DNA from: Massilia sp. 9096
GTDB lineage: Bacteria; Pseudomonadota; Gammaproteobacteria; Burkholderiales; Burkholderiaceae_D
Direction of reading: 5' to 3'
Length of the DNA: 64,000 nucleotides
Assembly (NCBI RefSeq): GCF_000745265.1
Contig: NZ_JQNN01000001.1
Coordinates: 2,170,001-2,234,000, forward strand
Part shown: positions 11,124-23,392 of the stretch, in pieces
Layout: each line of letters starts with the position of its first letter
How positions within the stretch are numbered: the stretch's first letter is position 1
Program-made: the position numbers and the translations under genes
The notes under the pieces: model-generated
Seen by the model: the letters and a program-made list of their open reading frames with translations, nothing else
Told to the model about the DNA's origin: nothing
The model's database searches: none

Positions 11124-13367
11124 ATGAAGAACCAACGGGGCCGCCTGCGCCCTCGTCTGCTCGCGCTCGCCGTTTCCGGCGTCGCTGCGGGAACCGCATA
11201 CGCACAAGCCTTGCCGCCGTCGGACGGTATCCAGGAAGTAATCGTCACCGCGCAGCGCATCGCCGCGCCGCAATCCAGCACGCCTGTCGCGATGAGCGTG
11301 GTCAGCGCCGAGGAACTCGACAAGCTCGGCCTGGACACCCCGGGCGCCCTGTCGGCGCGCCTGCCCAACACCTACCTCGAGAATTCCTACGACGGCCTGC
11401 GCATCACCATCCGCGGCGTCTCCAGCAACGACCCGACCGAGAAAGGCGACCCCTCGGCCGCCTTCATGATCGACGGCGTCACCATCGCGCGGCCGCAGAG
11501 CCAGAATGCGGCCCTGTTCGACGTCGACCGCATCGAAGTGCTGCGCGGTCCGCAGGGCACGCTGTACGGCCGCAACACGACGGCCGGCGTGGTCAACGTC
11601 ATCACGCGCGCCCCAGTCGACCGTTTCGAAGGCGCGGCCGCCGTCACGCTGGGCGATTACGCGACGCGCAAGGTCGAAGCCATGGTCAACGTACCGGTGA
11701 ACGATGCGCTGGCGCTGCGTGCCGCGCTCAGCGCCAACCGGCACGACCCTTATCTGCGCAACGGCCAGGGCAGCGGCTTTCGGCCGGGACTGGACCGCGA
11801 CGACCGCGCCGCGCGCCTGTCGGCCAAGCTGAACGTCAACCGCGACGCGTCGCTGCTGGTGCGCCTGGACGCCAGCCACGACGACACCAACAACGACAGC
11901 GCGGTCCCCGACACCAACTTCTATCGCGGCATCGACGCCGGCCAGCCGGCCTGGTACGGCGACAGCACCAGGAACCGCCTGACCAACCGCTACATCGCGC
12001 CCAACATCGCGCCGCAGCAGGGCTTTTCGCACAAGACCACGGCAGGCCTGTCGGCGGAGCTGAACTGGGACCTGGGTCCAGCCACGCTGACCTGGGTCGG
12101 CTCGCACCGGCGCTTCGAGCACGACTACCTGTACAACTATTACTACCGGGTCGTCCCCGGCCTGGCGCTGGGCGTGGTCCAGCCATTCCACGGCGACTAT
12201 GTCCAGAACTCGCACGAGCTGCGCCTGGCCAGCCACGGCGGCGGTCCATTCAGCGTGCAGGGCGGCCTGTACTGGTTCCACGAGCGCACCCGCGACAATT
12301 ACGACTTCCAGGGCCTGGCCCCGATCGGCCTGCCGCCGCACTACGTGTTCGACGTCGACCCGGTCGTGTCCAGCAGCCGCGCCGTGTTCGGCCAGGCCAC
12401 CTATGAACTGGTCCCGGGCCTGCGCGCCAGCGCGGGCGCGCGCGCGACCCATGACGAAAAATCGCACGACACCCTGATCGGCTACCAGCAGGCGATCGAG
12501 TTCAACCCGGCCACCGACCTGCGCCAGCCGGACGTGGGCACGCTCTCGACCAACAAGACCACCTGGCGCCTCGGCCTGGACTACGACCTGGCCCCGGCCA
12601 CGCTGCTGTACGGCTCGGTCGCGACCGGCTACAAGGCGGGCGGCTTCAACGACGGTTGCGCGGTCGGCACTACCTCGCGCGGCGCCGCCTGCCTGCCCTC
12701 ACTGGCGTTGCCGGCCTCGAGCCTGTTCTACCAGCCGGAGACCGTGCGCGCCTACGAGGCCGGCCTCAAGACCCGCTTCTGGCATCGCCGCGCCAGCCTG
12801 AACCTGGCGGCTTTCTACTACGACTATCGCAATCTCCAGCTGTCGTCCGAGATCGTGCAGGCCAACGGCAGCCCGGCCTACGAGACCACCAATGCCGGCC
12901 AGGCGGCGGTGCGCGGGCTGGAAGCCGACGGCCAGGCGCTGCTCGGCGCCGCCGACCGCATCACCTACGCGCTGACCCTGCTCGACGCCCACTACAGCAG
13001 CTACACGCCGGACGGCGTGCATTCCTGGGCCGGCGTCAAGCTCGACCGCGCACCCAGCCGCACCCTGTCGCTCGGCTACGAACACCACTGGATGCTGGCC
13101 GGCGGCCGCTTGACGGGCGGCGTTGACACGCGCCTGAGCGGCAGCCACGTGCTGACCATCCCGAGCCAGCTGCTGGTCTACCGCATCCCCGGCCACAGCG
13201 CGTCCGACCTGCGCCTGGCGTGGGAACCGGCCGGTACGCGCTGGGGGGTGCAGGCGCGTGTGCGCAACCTGGAAAACGAGGTGCGCCCGCTGACCATCGG
13301 CGGCACCGGCTTGACCGTGCCGAGCGACCCGCGCACGGCCGACGTGCGGCTCGATTACCGCTTCTGA
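11124..13367 (+). CDS. TonB-dependent outer-membrane receptor
   Basis: A 747-residue receptor. A signal peptide (MKNQRGRLRPRLLALAVSG to AYA) is followed by a TonB-box-like EVIVTAQR, a plug domain (about residues 45-160, with FMIDGV and VLRGPQGTLYGRNTTAGVVN) and a beta-barrel ending in DVRLDYRF with the terminal Phe expected for BAM insertion. The plug type is typical of receptors for siderophores, plant metabolites or carbohydrates; the ligand is not readable. A ribosome site (AGGGA) precedes the ATG. The 298 bp upstream (10826-11123) hold an AT-rich patch at about 10915-11010 that probably contains the promoter, though I could not settle on a -35/-10 pair. Downstream are carotenoid and oxygenase genes. 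Confidence 0.93.
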   Translation: MKNQRGRLRPRLLALAVSGVAAGTAYAQALPPSDGIQEVIVTAQRIAAPQSSTPVAMSVVSAEELDKLGLDTPGALSARLPNTYLENSYDGLRITIRGVSSNDPTEKGDPSAAFMIDGVTIARPQSQNAALFDVDRIEVLRGPQGTLYGRNTTAGVVNVITRAPVDRFEGAAAVTLGDYATRKVEAMVNVPVNDALALRAALSANRHDPYLRNGQGSGFRPGLDRDDRAARLSAKLNVNRDASLLVRLDASHDDTNNDSAVPDTNFYRGIDAGQPAWYGDSTRNRLTNRYIAPNIAPQQGFSHKTTAGLSAELNWDLGPATLTWVGSHRRFEHDYLYNYYYRVVPGLALGVVQPFHGDYVQNSHELRLASHGGGPFSVQGGLYWFHERTRDNYDFQGLAPIGLPPHYVFDVDPVVSSSRAVFGQATYELVPGLRASAGARATHDEKSHDTLIGYQQAIEFNPATDLRQPDVGTLSTNKTTWRLGLDYDLAPATLLYGSVATGYKAGGFNDGCAVGTTSRGAACLPSLALPASSLFYQPETVRAYEAGLKTRFWHRRASLNLAAFYYDYRNLQLSSEIVQANGSPAYETTNAGQAAVRGLEADGQALLGAADRITYALTLLDAHYSSYTPDGVHSWAGVKLDRAPSRTLSLGYEHHWMLAGGRLTGGVDTRLSGSHVLTIPSQLLVYRIPGHSASDLRLAWEPAGTRWGVQARVRNLENEVRPLTIGGTGLTVPSDPRTADVRLDYRF

Positions 13368-13374
13368 TCACCCG

Positions 13375-13401
13375 GGCCCGCGCCGGCGGCGCGCGCGGGC
13401 C
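13375..13401 (+). terminator. GC-rich hairpin after the TonB receptor gene
   Basis: A perfect 9-bp stem, GGCCCGCGC (13375-13383) with GCGCGGGCC (13393-13401), surrounds a 9-nt loop immediately after the receptor stop codon. No T-run follows, so it may only attenuate transcription or protect the mRNA end before the next gene at 13452. Confidence 0.5.
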
Positions 13402-13451
13402 ATCAGGAACAGCGCCGTCAACCGCTTCCGCTATCGACCCATGGAGACCGC

Positions 13452-14336
13452 ATGAACAAGCTGTCGTCCCACCTGCCTCGCCTGTCCGCCGGCCTGCTGG
13501 CCGCCTTCCTGCTCGTCCTCGCCGCGCGCGGCTACGGCGAGACCACCATGCTGTTCGTGCTCGGATCGCTGTTCATGTTCGGCCTGTGCTGGACCAGCGC
13601 GGCGCACCTGCTGGGCGGGCGCGCCGCCGCGCGCTTCGTGCTGGCGGCGCTTGGCATCGGCTGGCTCGCCGAACAACTGGGCGCGACCCGCGGCTGGTTT
13701 TTCGGCAGCTACGACTATACCGAGGTGCTCGGACCGCGCATCGGCGCGGTGCCGGCGATCATTCCGCTGATGTGGTTCGCGCTGTCCTACGCCGGCTACG
13801 TGATCGCCAACCTGATCGTGTGGCAAGCCCCGCGCGACGTGCGCGCCGGAGCGGCCCGCGACGGCCTGATGGCCCTGGTCGGCGCGACCGTCGTCACCTG
13901 CTACGACCTGGGCGCCGATCCCTACATGGTGTACAAGGCCAAGGCCTGGATCATGCGCGACAAGGACGGCTGGTGGTTTGGCGAAACGGTGCAGGGATTC
14001 GCCGGCTGGATGCTGGTCGCGTTCGCGATCCTGTTCGTGTTCCGCATGGCCACGCGCGCGCCCGCGCACGCGCCGACAGTGGACGCGTTGCCGTTCCTGC
14101 CGCGCCACGTCGCGACGCCGCTGGCGATGTACGCCGGCCTGATGCTGTTCCAGGTGTTCCTCGGCTATCCGGTCGAGACGCGCTCGATCGCCCTGTTCGC
14201 GATGGGCTTTCCGCTGCTGACGGCGCTCTGCGGCCTGCTGCGCTGGCGCCAGGCGCACCGTGCAGGCGCGGACGAGGCCGGATCGGCCGCCGTCACGTAC
14301 GCCGAGGCCGCACCGACGCTGCAGGAAGCGGCATGA
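13452..14336 (+). CDS. Carotenoid biosynthesis protein (DUF422, CruF-like)
   Basis: A 294-residue polytopic membrane protein (about seven hydrophobic segments). It matches the DUF422/CruF pattern: GWLAEQLGATRGWFFGSYDY, then VPAIIPLMWFALSYAGYVIA, a YDLGADPYMV segment and KDGWWFGE near the loop that follows. CruF-type enzymes add water across a carotenoid end group (1',2'-hydration) in the membrane. The start at 13452 is preceded by GGAG. Its stop overlaps the start of the oxygenase gene (ATGA), indicating translational coupling. Pigment desaturation genes are not seen here, so the exact substrate is unknown. Confidence 0.82.
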   Translation: MNKLSSHLPRLSAGLLAAFLLVLAARGYGETTMLFVLGSLFMFGLCWTSAAHLLGGRAAARFVLAALGIGWLAEQLGATRGWFFGSYDYTEVLGPRIGAVPAIIPLMWFALSYAGYVIANLIVWQAPRDVRAGAARDGLMALVGATVVTCYDLGADPYMVYKAKAWIMRDKDGWWFGETVQGFAGWMLVAFAILFVFRMATRAPAHAPTVDALPFLPRHVATPLAMYAGLMLFQVFLGYPVETRSIALFAMGFPLLTALCGLLRWRQAHRAGADEAGSAAVTYAEAAPTLQEAA

Positions 14337-15760
14337 AACGCGACGACCTGCCCGGCGCATTCCCATCCCCGTCCCTGGCCAGCCTGCGCGCCGATCCGCT
14401 GGCCGACGCCGTCATCGCCCGCATCCTCGGTGCGCCCGGTCCGCAGGCCGGCCCCGACCTGGCAACGATCGACCGCATCAATGCCGAGATCGCGTCCTGG
14501 CAGCTGAACGGCGACCTCGACGCCTGGCGCGCCAGCCCCGCTGCCCCCGCGCAGATGGCGCAGGCGCTGGAAGAGTACGTGCAGGCGGCGCGCGCCCTGC
14601 CCGACTGGGCCGATCCGGTCCGGATCGCGCGCGCCGAACGGGTCTTCATGGACATCGGCATGCTGTCCTGCACCCTGCTGTTCTGCGCCAGCCTGCCGCA
14701 ATGCTATTTGATCCCGGACCTGGCCGCGGTGCTGCACGTGGCTGGCCAGCTGGAACAGCACACCGACTACCGGGTGCGCGCCACCGCCGCCATGATCTTC
14801 CCGGTGATGATGCGCGGCGGCTTGAGCCATGCCGGCGGCGGCGGCGTGGCGCAGGCGCTCAAGGTGCGCCTGATCCACGCCACCATCCGCTGGCTGATCC
14901 TGCGCGGCGCCGTGCCGGACGCCGTGCCCGACGGCGCGCCCGAGGCAAGGTCCGATGGCGCGTCCGCACCCGCGCTGGCGCCGCAAACGCCGGCCGGCCC
15001 GTCGCTGCACGACCGGCTGTATGCGCACGGCTGGGACAGCGCACGCCAGGGCATGCCGTGCAACCAGGAAGAGCTGGCATACACGCTGCTGACCTTCGGC
15101 TACGTGTTCCTGGACGCGCTGCGCCGGCTCGGCGTCGGACTCGCGCGCGCGGACGAGGAAGCCTTTTTGCACACCTGGAACGTGCTCGGCCACCTGCTCG
15201 GCATCGAGCGCGCGCTGATGCCGGACACGATGGACGCGGCGCGCCTGTTGTTCGAGGACATCCAGGCGCGCGGCCGCCTGCGGCCCCGGCACCCCGACGT
15301 GCGCCCGGCACTGGCCGCGGCCCTGGTCGGCAATCTGCAGCGCTACATCCCGCTGCGCCTGCTCAAGCCCTTCCCGGCGCTGCTCATGCGCACGCTGTGC
15401 GGTCCGGCGTCGTCGCGCGACCTCGGGCTGGACACGCGCGTCGCCTGGCCGGCGCGCGCTGCGTTCGCGCTGTCCCTGGGCGCCACGCGCGCGCTCGATG
15501 CCACGGTGCGCCGCGTGGTTCCCGGCTTCTCGCTGGCGCGCCTGGCCGGACGCCTGCTCGGCTACCGCCTGACGGTGACGATGCTGATGGACCAGACCCG
15601 CCCGCTGAAGCTGCCCGCCGCCCTGCTCGGCCAGATCGACGAGGCGGTCAGCGGCTGGCACGACGATCCCGCGGCGCCGCGCTGGATCAACGCGCTCGAA
15701 CGGCGTGTCAACCGGCGCTCCATGACCATCCCGACCACCCCGACCACCCCACCAGGATAA
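14333..15760 (+). CDS. Oxygenase MpaB-family protein (DUF2236)
   Basis: A 475-residue protein of the DUF2236 group, which includes latex-clearing protein Lcp and fungal MpaB; these are heme or lipid-associated oxygenases. Recognisable segments are LSCTLLFCASLPQCYLIPD, VLHVAGQLEQHTDYRVRATA, the KVRLIHATIRW helix with the conserved His, and NQEELAYTLLTFGYVFLDAL followed by FLHTWNVLGHLLG. A start at 14333 overlaps the preceding stop by ATGA. Translational coupling to the CruF-like gene suggests action on a polyene or isoprenoid in the same pathway (inference). A low-complexity Thr/Pro tail from a CCGACCACC repeat ends the protein. Confidence 0.83.
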   Translation: MKRDDLPGAFPSPSLASLRADPLADAVIARILGAPGPQAGPDLATIDRINAEIASWQLNGDLDAWRASPAAPAQMAQALEEYVQAARALPDWADPVRIARAERVFMDIGMLSCTLLFCASLPQCYLIPDLAAVLHVAGQLEQHTDYRVRATAAMIFPVMMRGGLSHAGGGGVAQALKVRLIHATIRWLILRGAVPDAVPDGAPEARSDGASAPALAPQTPAGPSLHDRLYAHGWDSARQGMPCNQEELAYTLLTFGYVFLDALRRLGVGLARADEEAFLHTWNVLGHLLGIERALMPDTMDAARLLFEDIQARGRLRPRHPDVRPALAAALVGNLQRYIPLRLLKPFPALLMRTLCGPASSRDLGLDTRVAWPARAAFALSLGATRALDATVRRVVPGFSLARLAGRLLGYRLTVTMLMDQTRPLKLPAALLGQIDEAVSGWHDDPAAPRWINALERRVNRRSMTIPTTPTTPPG

Positions 15761-15764
15761 GCCC

Positions 15765-19270
<3,506 letters not shown>

Positions 19271-19274
<4 letters not shown>

Positions 19275-20182
19275 ACCACGAACCGCAAAAAGTCCTGGTG
19301 GCCGACGACGACGCCATGAACCGCCAGGTGCTGGCCGAGCTGCTCAAGCCGGAATACACGGTGCTGCTGGCAAAGAACGGCGAGCAGGCGCTCGAACGCG
19401 CCCAGCGCCATGCCCCCGACCTGGTGCTGCTCGACGTGATGATGCCGGACATGGACGGCTACGAAGTGCTGCGGCGCCTGCGCGCGGATCCGCACACCGC
19501 CGCCAGTGCCGTGATCTTTGTGTCCGGGATGGACCGTCCCGAGGACGAGGCCAACGGCCTCATGATGGGCGCCGCGGACTACATCGCCAAGCCGTTCAAC
19601 GCGACCGTGGTGATGGCGCGCGTGGCGCTGCACCTGCAGCTGGTGCGCCAACGCCGCATGCTCGAGCGCCTGGCCAACATCGACGGCCTGACCGAGCTGG
19701 CCAACCGGCGCCGCTTCGACGAGGTCTACGCGACCGAGTGGCAGCGCGCGCGCACGACCGGCGCGCCGCTGTCGCTGGCGCTGCTCGACGTCGACGCCTT
19801 CAAGCAGTACAACGACCGCTACGGCCACCCCGCCGGGGACCGCGTGCTGCGCGCCCTCGCGCGTGCGGTGACGGCCTGCCTGCGCCGTCCCGCCGACCTG
19901 GCCGCGCGCTACGGCGGCGAGGAAGTGGTGCTGCTGCTGCCCGACACCGATGCCGTTCAAGCACGCGCGCTGATGGACCAGGTCGGCAGCGCAGTGGCGG
20001 CGCTGCAGATCCCGCACGCGGCCTCGCACGTGGCTTCGACACTGACCGTCAGCATCGGCGGCGCGACGCTGGGGGCGTCGGCGTTCGAAACGGCCGAGGA
20101 CCTGTTCGCGGCCGCCGACCGCCATCTCTACCAGGCCAAGCAGGACGGACGCAACCGGGTCGTGTGGCGCGCGCCGGCTTGA
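19271..20182 (+). CDS. Response regulator with diguanylate cyclase (REC-GGDEF)
   Basis: A 303-residue protein. The receiver domain occupies residues about 6-120 with phospho-acceptor Asp55 (LVLLDVMMPDMDG) and the Lys switch in IAKPFN. The GGDEF domain occupies about 135-300 and keeps an active signature, YGGEEVVLL (residues 215-219 GGEEV), with LTELANRRRFDE upstream. It should make c-di-GMP when phosphorylated. No RxxD inhibitory site is obvious before GGEEV. The ATG overlaps the end of the hybrid kinase gene by 4 bp, making the pair an almost certain cognate system. Confidence 0.92.
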
Positions 20183-20233
20183 GCCGGCTCTGCCTATAAT
20201 GAAAGCGACCCACCAACACACGAGAGGATCGCC

Positions 20234-20518
20234 ATGAACACCAAGATCACAGCCGCATTCCTGGCCTTGAGCCTTACCACCGGCGCCACCATGGCCGCGC
20301 CGGGCTGCCTGAAAGGCGCCGCGGTCGGCGGCGTCGGCGGCCACCTGGCCGGCCACCACGGCGTCATCGGCGCAGCCGTCGGCTGCGCGGTCGGCCACCA
20401 CATGGCCAAGAAGCAGGCGCGCCAGCAGGCTGCCCAGCAGGCCGCGCAACAGCAGCAGCTGCAGCAACAGCAGGCCGCCAACCGCGCGGCCCAGGCGCCC
20501 GCACGCGGCAGCCGGTAA
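20234..20518 (+). CDS. Small exported Gly/His-rich, Gln-rich protein
   Basis: A 94-residue protein with a signal peptide ending at TMAA, two Cys residues and a glycine-zipper-like core (AAVGGVGGHLAGHHGVIG, then AAVGCAVGHHMAKK). The tail is rich in Gln and Ala. A good ribosome site (GAGAGGATC) precedes the ATG at 20234. Such glycine-zipper proteins tend to associate with the envelope; the His pairs could bind metal. It stands alone between the GGDEF gene (51 bp) and a terminator hairpin. Function unknown. Confidence 0.75.
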   Translation: MNTKITAAFLALSLTTGATMAAPGCLKGAAVGGVGGHLAGHHGVIGAAVGCAVGHHMAKKQARQQAAQQAAQQQQLQQQQAANRAAQAPARGSR

Positions 20519-20523
20519 CCGGC

Positions 20524-20551
20524 GTGCGCCGCCCTCGCCAGGGCGGCGCAC
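20524..20551 (+). terminator. Strong hairpin terminator
   Basis: A perfect 12-bp stem, GTGCGCCGCCCT (20524-20535) paired with AGGGCGGCGCAC (20540-20551), encloses a CGCC tetraloop 5 bp after the small-protein stop. Only TTT follows, so the T-tract is weak, but stem stability is high. Confidence 0.7.
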
Positions 20552-20593
20552 CGCGTTTCGATCGCCCCCACCGATCGCAGGCATAATAGCGGC

Positions 20594-21430
20594 ATGCGAC
20601 TCCAGCTCTTCTCCGACCTGCACCTCGAACGCGATCCCAGCTTCGTTCCGTACATCGCCCCCGACACCGACGTCGTGATCCTGGCCGGCGACATCGGCTC
20701 GTATCAATCGCATTCGCGCCTGCCCGGCGAGGATTTCGGCCTGGCGCGCTTTTCGCCGCTGCGTGCCGATGCATCGCGCGCACGCGTGCTGTTCATCCCC
20801 GGCAACCACGAGTTCGACGGTCTGGATTACGACCAGGCTTACGCGCGCCTGCGCGCGACCTGCGCGCAACTGGGCATCGAGTGGCTCGACCGCGAAGTCG
20901 TGACGATCGGCCACGTGCGCTTCGTCGGCACCACGCTGTGGGCCGACTTCGATGCGCTGGCGATGCAGCAAACGGACTTGACGCGCCAGCTGGCGGCGCG
21001 CAACAAGGCCTTTCGGGCCGCCAACTATTACCTCAGCAAGAACACCACGCTCAGGGATGGCGAGCCGGTGCTGGCCGAGCAGCAGCGCGAGATGTCGCTC
21101 GATTGCCAGGCCTGGCTGCGCGCGGCGCTGGACGCGCCGTTCGACGGCGCCACCGCCGTGGTCACGCATTTCGCGCCGAGTCTGCGCAGCGCCGACCCGC
21201 GCTACGGCTTGACGCCGGGGACGGCCGGCTTCTGCAATGCGATGGACGATTTCTTCCCGGGCGCCGACCTGTGGATGCACGGCCACCTGCACTGCGCCAA
21301 CGATTACCTGGCCGAGGGCGTGTTTGATACGGGCCGCGCCTGGTCGTGCCGCGTGGTCGCCAATCCGCTGGGGTATGCGAACAAGGGCGAGCAGGCGGCT
21401 TTCCGGCCCGATCTGGTGATCGAGCTGTGA
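20594..21430 (+). CDS. Calcineurin-like metallophosphoesterase
   Basis: A 278-residue cytosolic protein with the ordered metallophosphoesterase motifs: FSDLHLE (D-x-H), LAGDIGS (GD), FIPGNHEFDG (GNHE), AVVTHFAPS (H) and MHGHLHCAND (GHxH). These bind two metals for phosphoester hydrolysis. No signal peptide is present. The substrate (nucleotide, phosphoprotein or other) cannot be told. It has its own short intergenic region after the terminator at 20551, and the decayed region 21431-24366 begins after it. Confidence 0.88.
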   Translation: MRLQLFSDLHLERDPSFVPYIAPDTDVVILAGDIGSYQSHSRLPGEDFGLARFSPLRADASRARVLFIPGNHEFDGLDYDQAYARLRATCAQLGIEWLDREVVTIGHVRFVGTTLWADFDALAMQQTDLTRQLAARNKAFRAANYYLSKNTTLRDGEPVLAEQQREMSLDCQAWLRAALDAPFDGATAVVTHFAPSLRSADPRYGLTPGTAGFCNAMDDFFPGADLWMHGHLHCANDYLAEGVFDTGRAWSCRVVANPLGYANKGEQAAFRPDLVIEL

Positions 21431-21593
21431 AAAGCGGTCGGTAAAAGGAACGGCGGGCCTGTAACCGACCCCGCCGGTGGATTGACCGTGAGGGCGTCCT
21501 TCGAATCGGGATCCGGCGAGGTCAGTTTGCGTCCGCATATCCTTGATCTGAAAGGAATTATCCGCTCTTGATAGTCCGGTAGAGTCCGCGTTA

Positions 21594-21992
21594 ATGCAGT
21601 ACGGGCGGCTATGTTTACGCGGGCAGGAATTGGCAGGGACCGTCGAAAAGCCGAGTGCGCTGGCGTGCGGTGGACGGCTGAGCCCCTATTACAGCGACGG
21701 CGGCGGTTTATGCCTGCAGGTGTCCAAAGCGGGAACGAAGAGTTGGATCTTCCAATACACGCTGAGCAAGAAGCCGCGCGAGATGGGCCACGGCCCACCG
21801 CACACCAGGACCGCAGCCAAACTGGCTGTGACGCTCGAACGAGCGAAGACGGTCACGTTCGACCACTGCGCATGAGAATATATCTCGACGCACCGCAACA
21901 ACTGGAAGCGGGAAAAGCACGCGGCGCAACGGGAGGCATCGCTCCAAAGTCACGTAAGCCCGGGCATCGGCGAACTGCACCTTAGCTCCCTA
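21594..21992 (+). pseudogene. Tyrosine recombinase (phage/island integrase) N-terminal fragment with in-frame stop
   Basis: The frame from 21594 reads as the arm-binding (DUF4102-type) start of P4-like integrases: YYSDGGGLCLQVSKAGTKS and WIFQYTLSKKPREMGHGP. It meets TGA at 21873-21875. The same frame continues past the stop with clear integrase core-binding sequence: EYISTHRNNWKREKHAAQ, REASLQSHV and SPGIGELHL. After about 21992 the similarity ends and the catalytic domain (R-H-R-Y) is absent. The gene is therefore doubly dead: nonsense mutation plus 3' truncation. It marks the remains of a mobile element whose other remnants lie to the right, up to the tRNA-Cys gene. Confidence 0.75.
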
Positions 21993-21996
21993 AACC

Positions 21997-22014
21997 ACCG
22001 TATGCACATACGGT
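21997..22014. promoter_or_regulatory. 18-bp perfect dyad, possible activator site upstream of the PEP-CTERM gene
   Basis: ACCGTATG (21997-22004), a CA centre, then CATACGGT (22007-22014) form an uninterrupted inverted repeat. It sits about 170 bp upstream of the sigma-54 -24 element at 22185, a usual distance for an enhancer-binding-protein site. It could instead belong to the dead integrase element. A weaker dyad, ATTTC-5-GAAAT, lies at 22087-22101. Confidence 0.45.
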
Positions 22015-22184
22015 GTGACAAGGATGGTTTTGACACTTAATCAAGACCAGAAAAGTGCCTATAATCAATATTTATTGACTCTCAGTATTTCCCAGTGAAA
22101 TCCTGTCGGTATTCTTTACACGATCGCGAGCGCGTTGCCGGTAAATTGATCGAATCTTTATATTCATCAACGACTTACGATCAG

Positions 22185-22199
22185 TGGCACAACACTTGC
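22185..22199 (+). promoter_or_regulatory. Sigma-54 promoter of the PEP-CTERM gene
   Basis: TGGCAC (22185-22190), five bases, TTGC (22196-22199) matches the -24/-12 consensus exactly, with GG and GC at the required 10-bp spacing. Transcription would start near 22211, leaving a leader of about 37 nt to the ATG at 22248. In exosortase bacteria PEP-CTERM genes are often RpoN-dependent under the PrsK/PrsR two-component system, so a match here is expected from established knowledge. Confidence 0.8.
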
Positions 22200-22247
22200 T
22201 TATTACTGGGCTCAACTGTAGTTTTCGAAATCAACTGAGAGATTAAT

Positions 22248-23084
22248 ATGCACGCTGTTGTCAAAGCACTGGTAGGTACCGCAATCACCGTGGCAGCCAT
22301 TTCGGCCCATGCAGATTCACAGCTGTTTAACTGGAACCTGAATCTGTCCACGCTCGGCGGGCAAACCATCACTGGCATCAACCAGCTCGGCTTCAACGGC
22401 GACAGCTACGTCAAGAACAACTTCAGCAACGGCGCCGACGCGTTTACCTTCACGGACAATGGCATCTTCAACATCACCACGAAGAATGCTGGCACCTCGC
22501 TGTTTGGCACCGTTGGCCAGCTGACGGGCAACTACTACGGCGGCACCGGCACCGGTAGCCTGTCGGGTGGCCATATCAGCTTCAACAGCACCGGCACGCT
22601 GGACATCTACTACAGCGCGAGCCAGGCTTACGACAGCACCGCCAACGGCGCCACCGCCATCAACCGTGACGGCGCGGCCACCGGCACCCTGATCGCCAGC
22701 TTCCGCCAGGTGGCGGGCGGGGGCGGCGCAATCAACGCGGACGGCACCCCTAACAATAACGGTACGCTGACCCTGAACTTCGTGTCGACCTACTTCCAGC
22801 CGGGCGTGTTCACCGATGCGATGGGCAACTCCCTGTCGGCTGGCTACACCTTTGGCGTCGTGACCTCGAACGCTTCGCAAGACCTGGGCAATGCCTCGAA
22901 CGCGACGGCACGAGAAGCTTTGAGTGGCTCGCCTGACACCATCAACAACCCGCCGGCCTATTTCTATGTCAACAACGGCGGCCAGATCAAGCTGCAAACC
23001 AACGCCGTCCCGGAACCGGCATCGCTGGCTATCTTCGGCGCCGGCCTGCTGGGCCTGGCAGCTCTGCGTCGCCGCAAGTCGTAA
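22248..23084 (+). CDS. PEP-CTERM sorting-domain surface protein
   Basis: A 278-residue exported protein with an N-terminal signal peptide ending near SAHA and a C-terminal sorting tag: VPEPASLAIFGAGLLGLAAL followed by RRRKS. The tag comprises the PEP motif, a transmembrane helix and basic residues, recognised by exosortase. The middle is rich in Asn, Gly, Ser and Thr and lacks Cys, like exopolysaccharide-associated PEP-CTERM proteins. The exosortase and polysaccharide genes are not in this window. A sigma-54 promoter lies just upstream and an intrinsic terminator just downstream, so it is a single-gene unit. It is intact while its neighbours on both sides are decayed. Confidence 0.92.
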   Translation: MHAVVKALVGTAITVAAISAHADSQLFNWNLNLSTLGGQTITGINQLGFNGDSYVKNNFSNGADAFTFTDNGIFNITTKNAGTSLFGTVGQLTGNYYGGTGTGSLSGGHISFNSTGTLDIYYSASQAYDSTANGATAINRDGAATGTLIASFRQVAGGGGAINADGTPNNNGTLTLNFVSTYFQPGVFTDAMGNSLSAGYTFGVVTSNASQDLGNASNATAREALSGSPDTINNPPAYFYVNNGGQIKLQTNAVPEPASLAIFGAGLLGLAALRRRKS

Positions 23085-23113
23085 TACATCGACAGCGTTC
23101 TAGAGAAAGCACT

Positions 23114-23140
23114 AGCCCGGCTCTTACGCCGGGCTTTTTT
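23114..23140 (+). terminator. Intrinsic terminator of the PEP-CTERM gene
   Basis: The stem AGCCCGGC (23114-23121) / GCCGGGCT (23128-23135) has loop TCTTAC and is followed directly by a T-run to 23140, 30 bp after the stop codon. Classical Rho-independent form. Confidence 0.9.
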
Positions 23141-23317
23141 ACGACTGATGACCTTGAATTCCTCGCTGATCGTCAGCTTTTAATCGTGGGTGCCGGCTTA
23201 ACGTGGGACAATGGTCGGTCGACCGTCGACCACGCGCATCACCAGCTCAGGCGCGCTGCCGGGATGAGGACGTGCGGGCCTACCAAGCCACTGCGGCCGG
23301 GTCTGGTTTCCAGTGTG

Positions 23318-23330
23318 CCCCCCCCCCCCC
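23318..23330. repeat. Run of 13 cytosines
   Basis: An uninterrupted C13 tract lies in the decayed stretch 23141-24105. I see no intact gene in that stretch. Homopolymers of this length are unstable and are also prone to sequencing or assembly error. Confidence 0.8.
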
Positions 23331-23392
23331 GCCAATCCCTACGCGTGCGTACATCAGCACCGCCTTCCAACGTGGCACGCCGGCAGGCAGGC

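Noticed and set aside
22030..22065. TTGACA and TATAAT as a sigma-70 promoter for the PEP-CTERM gene
   Set aside because: The spacer would be 24 bp, too long; the exact sigma-54 elements at 22185-22199 are better placed.
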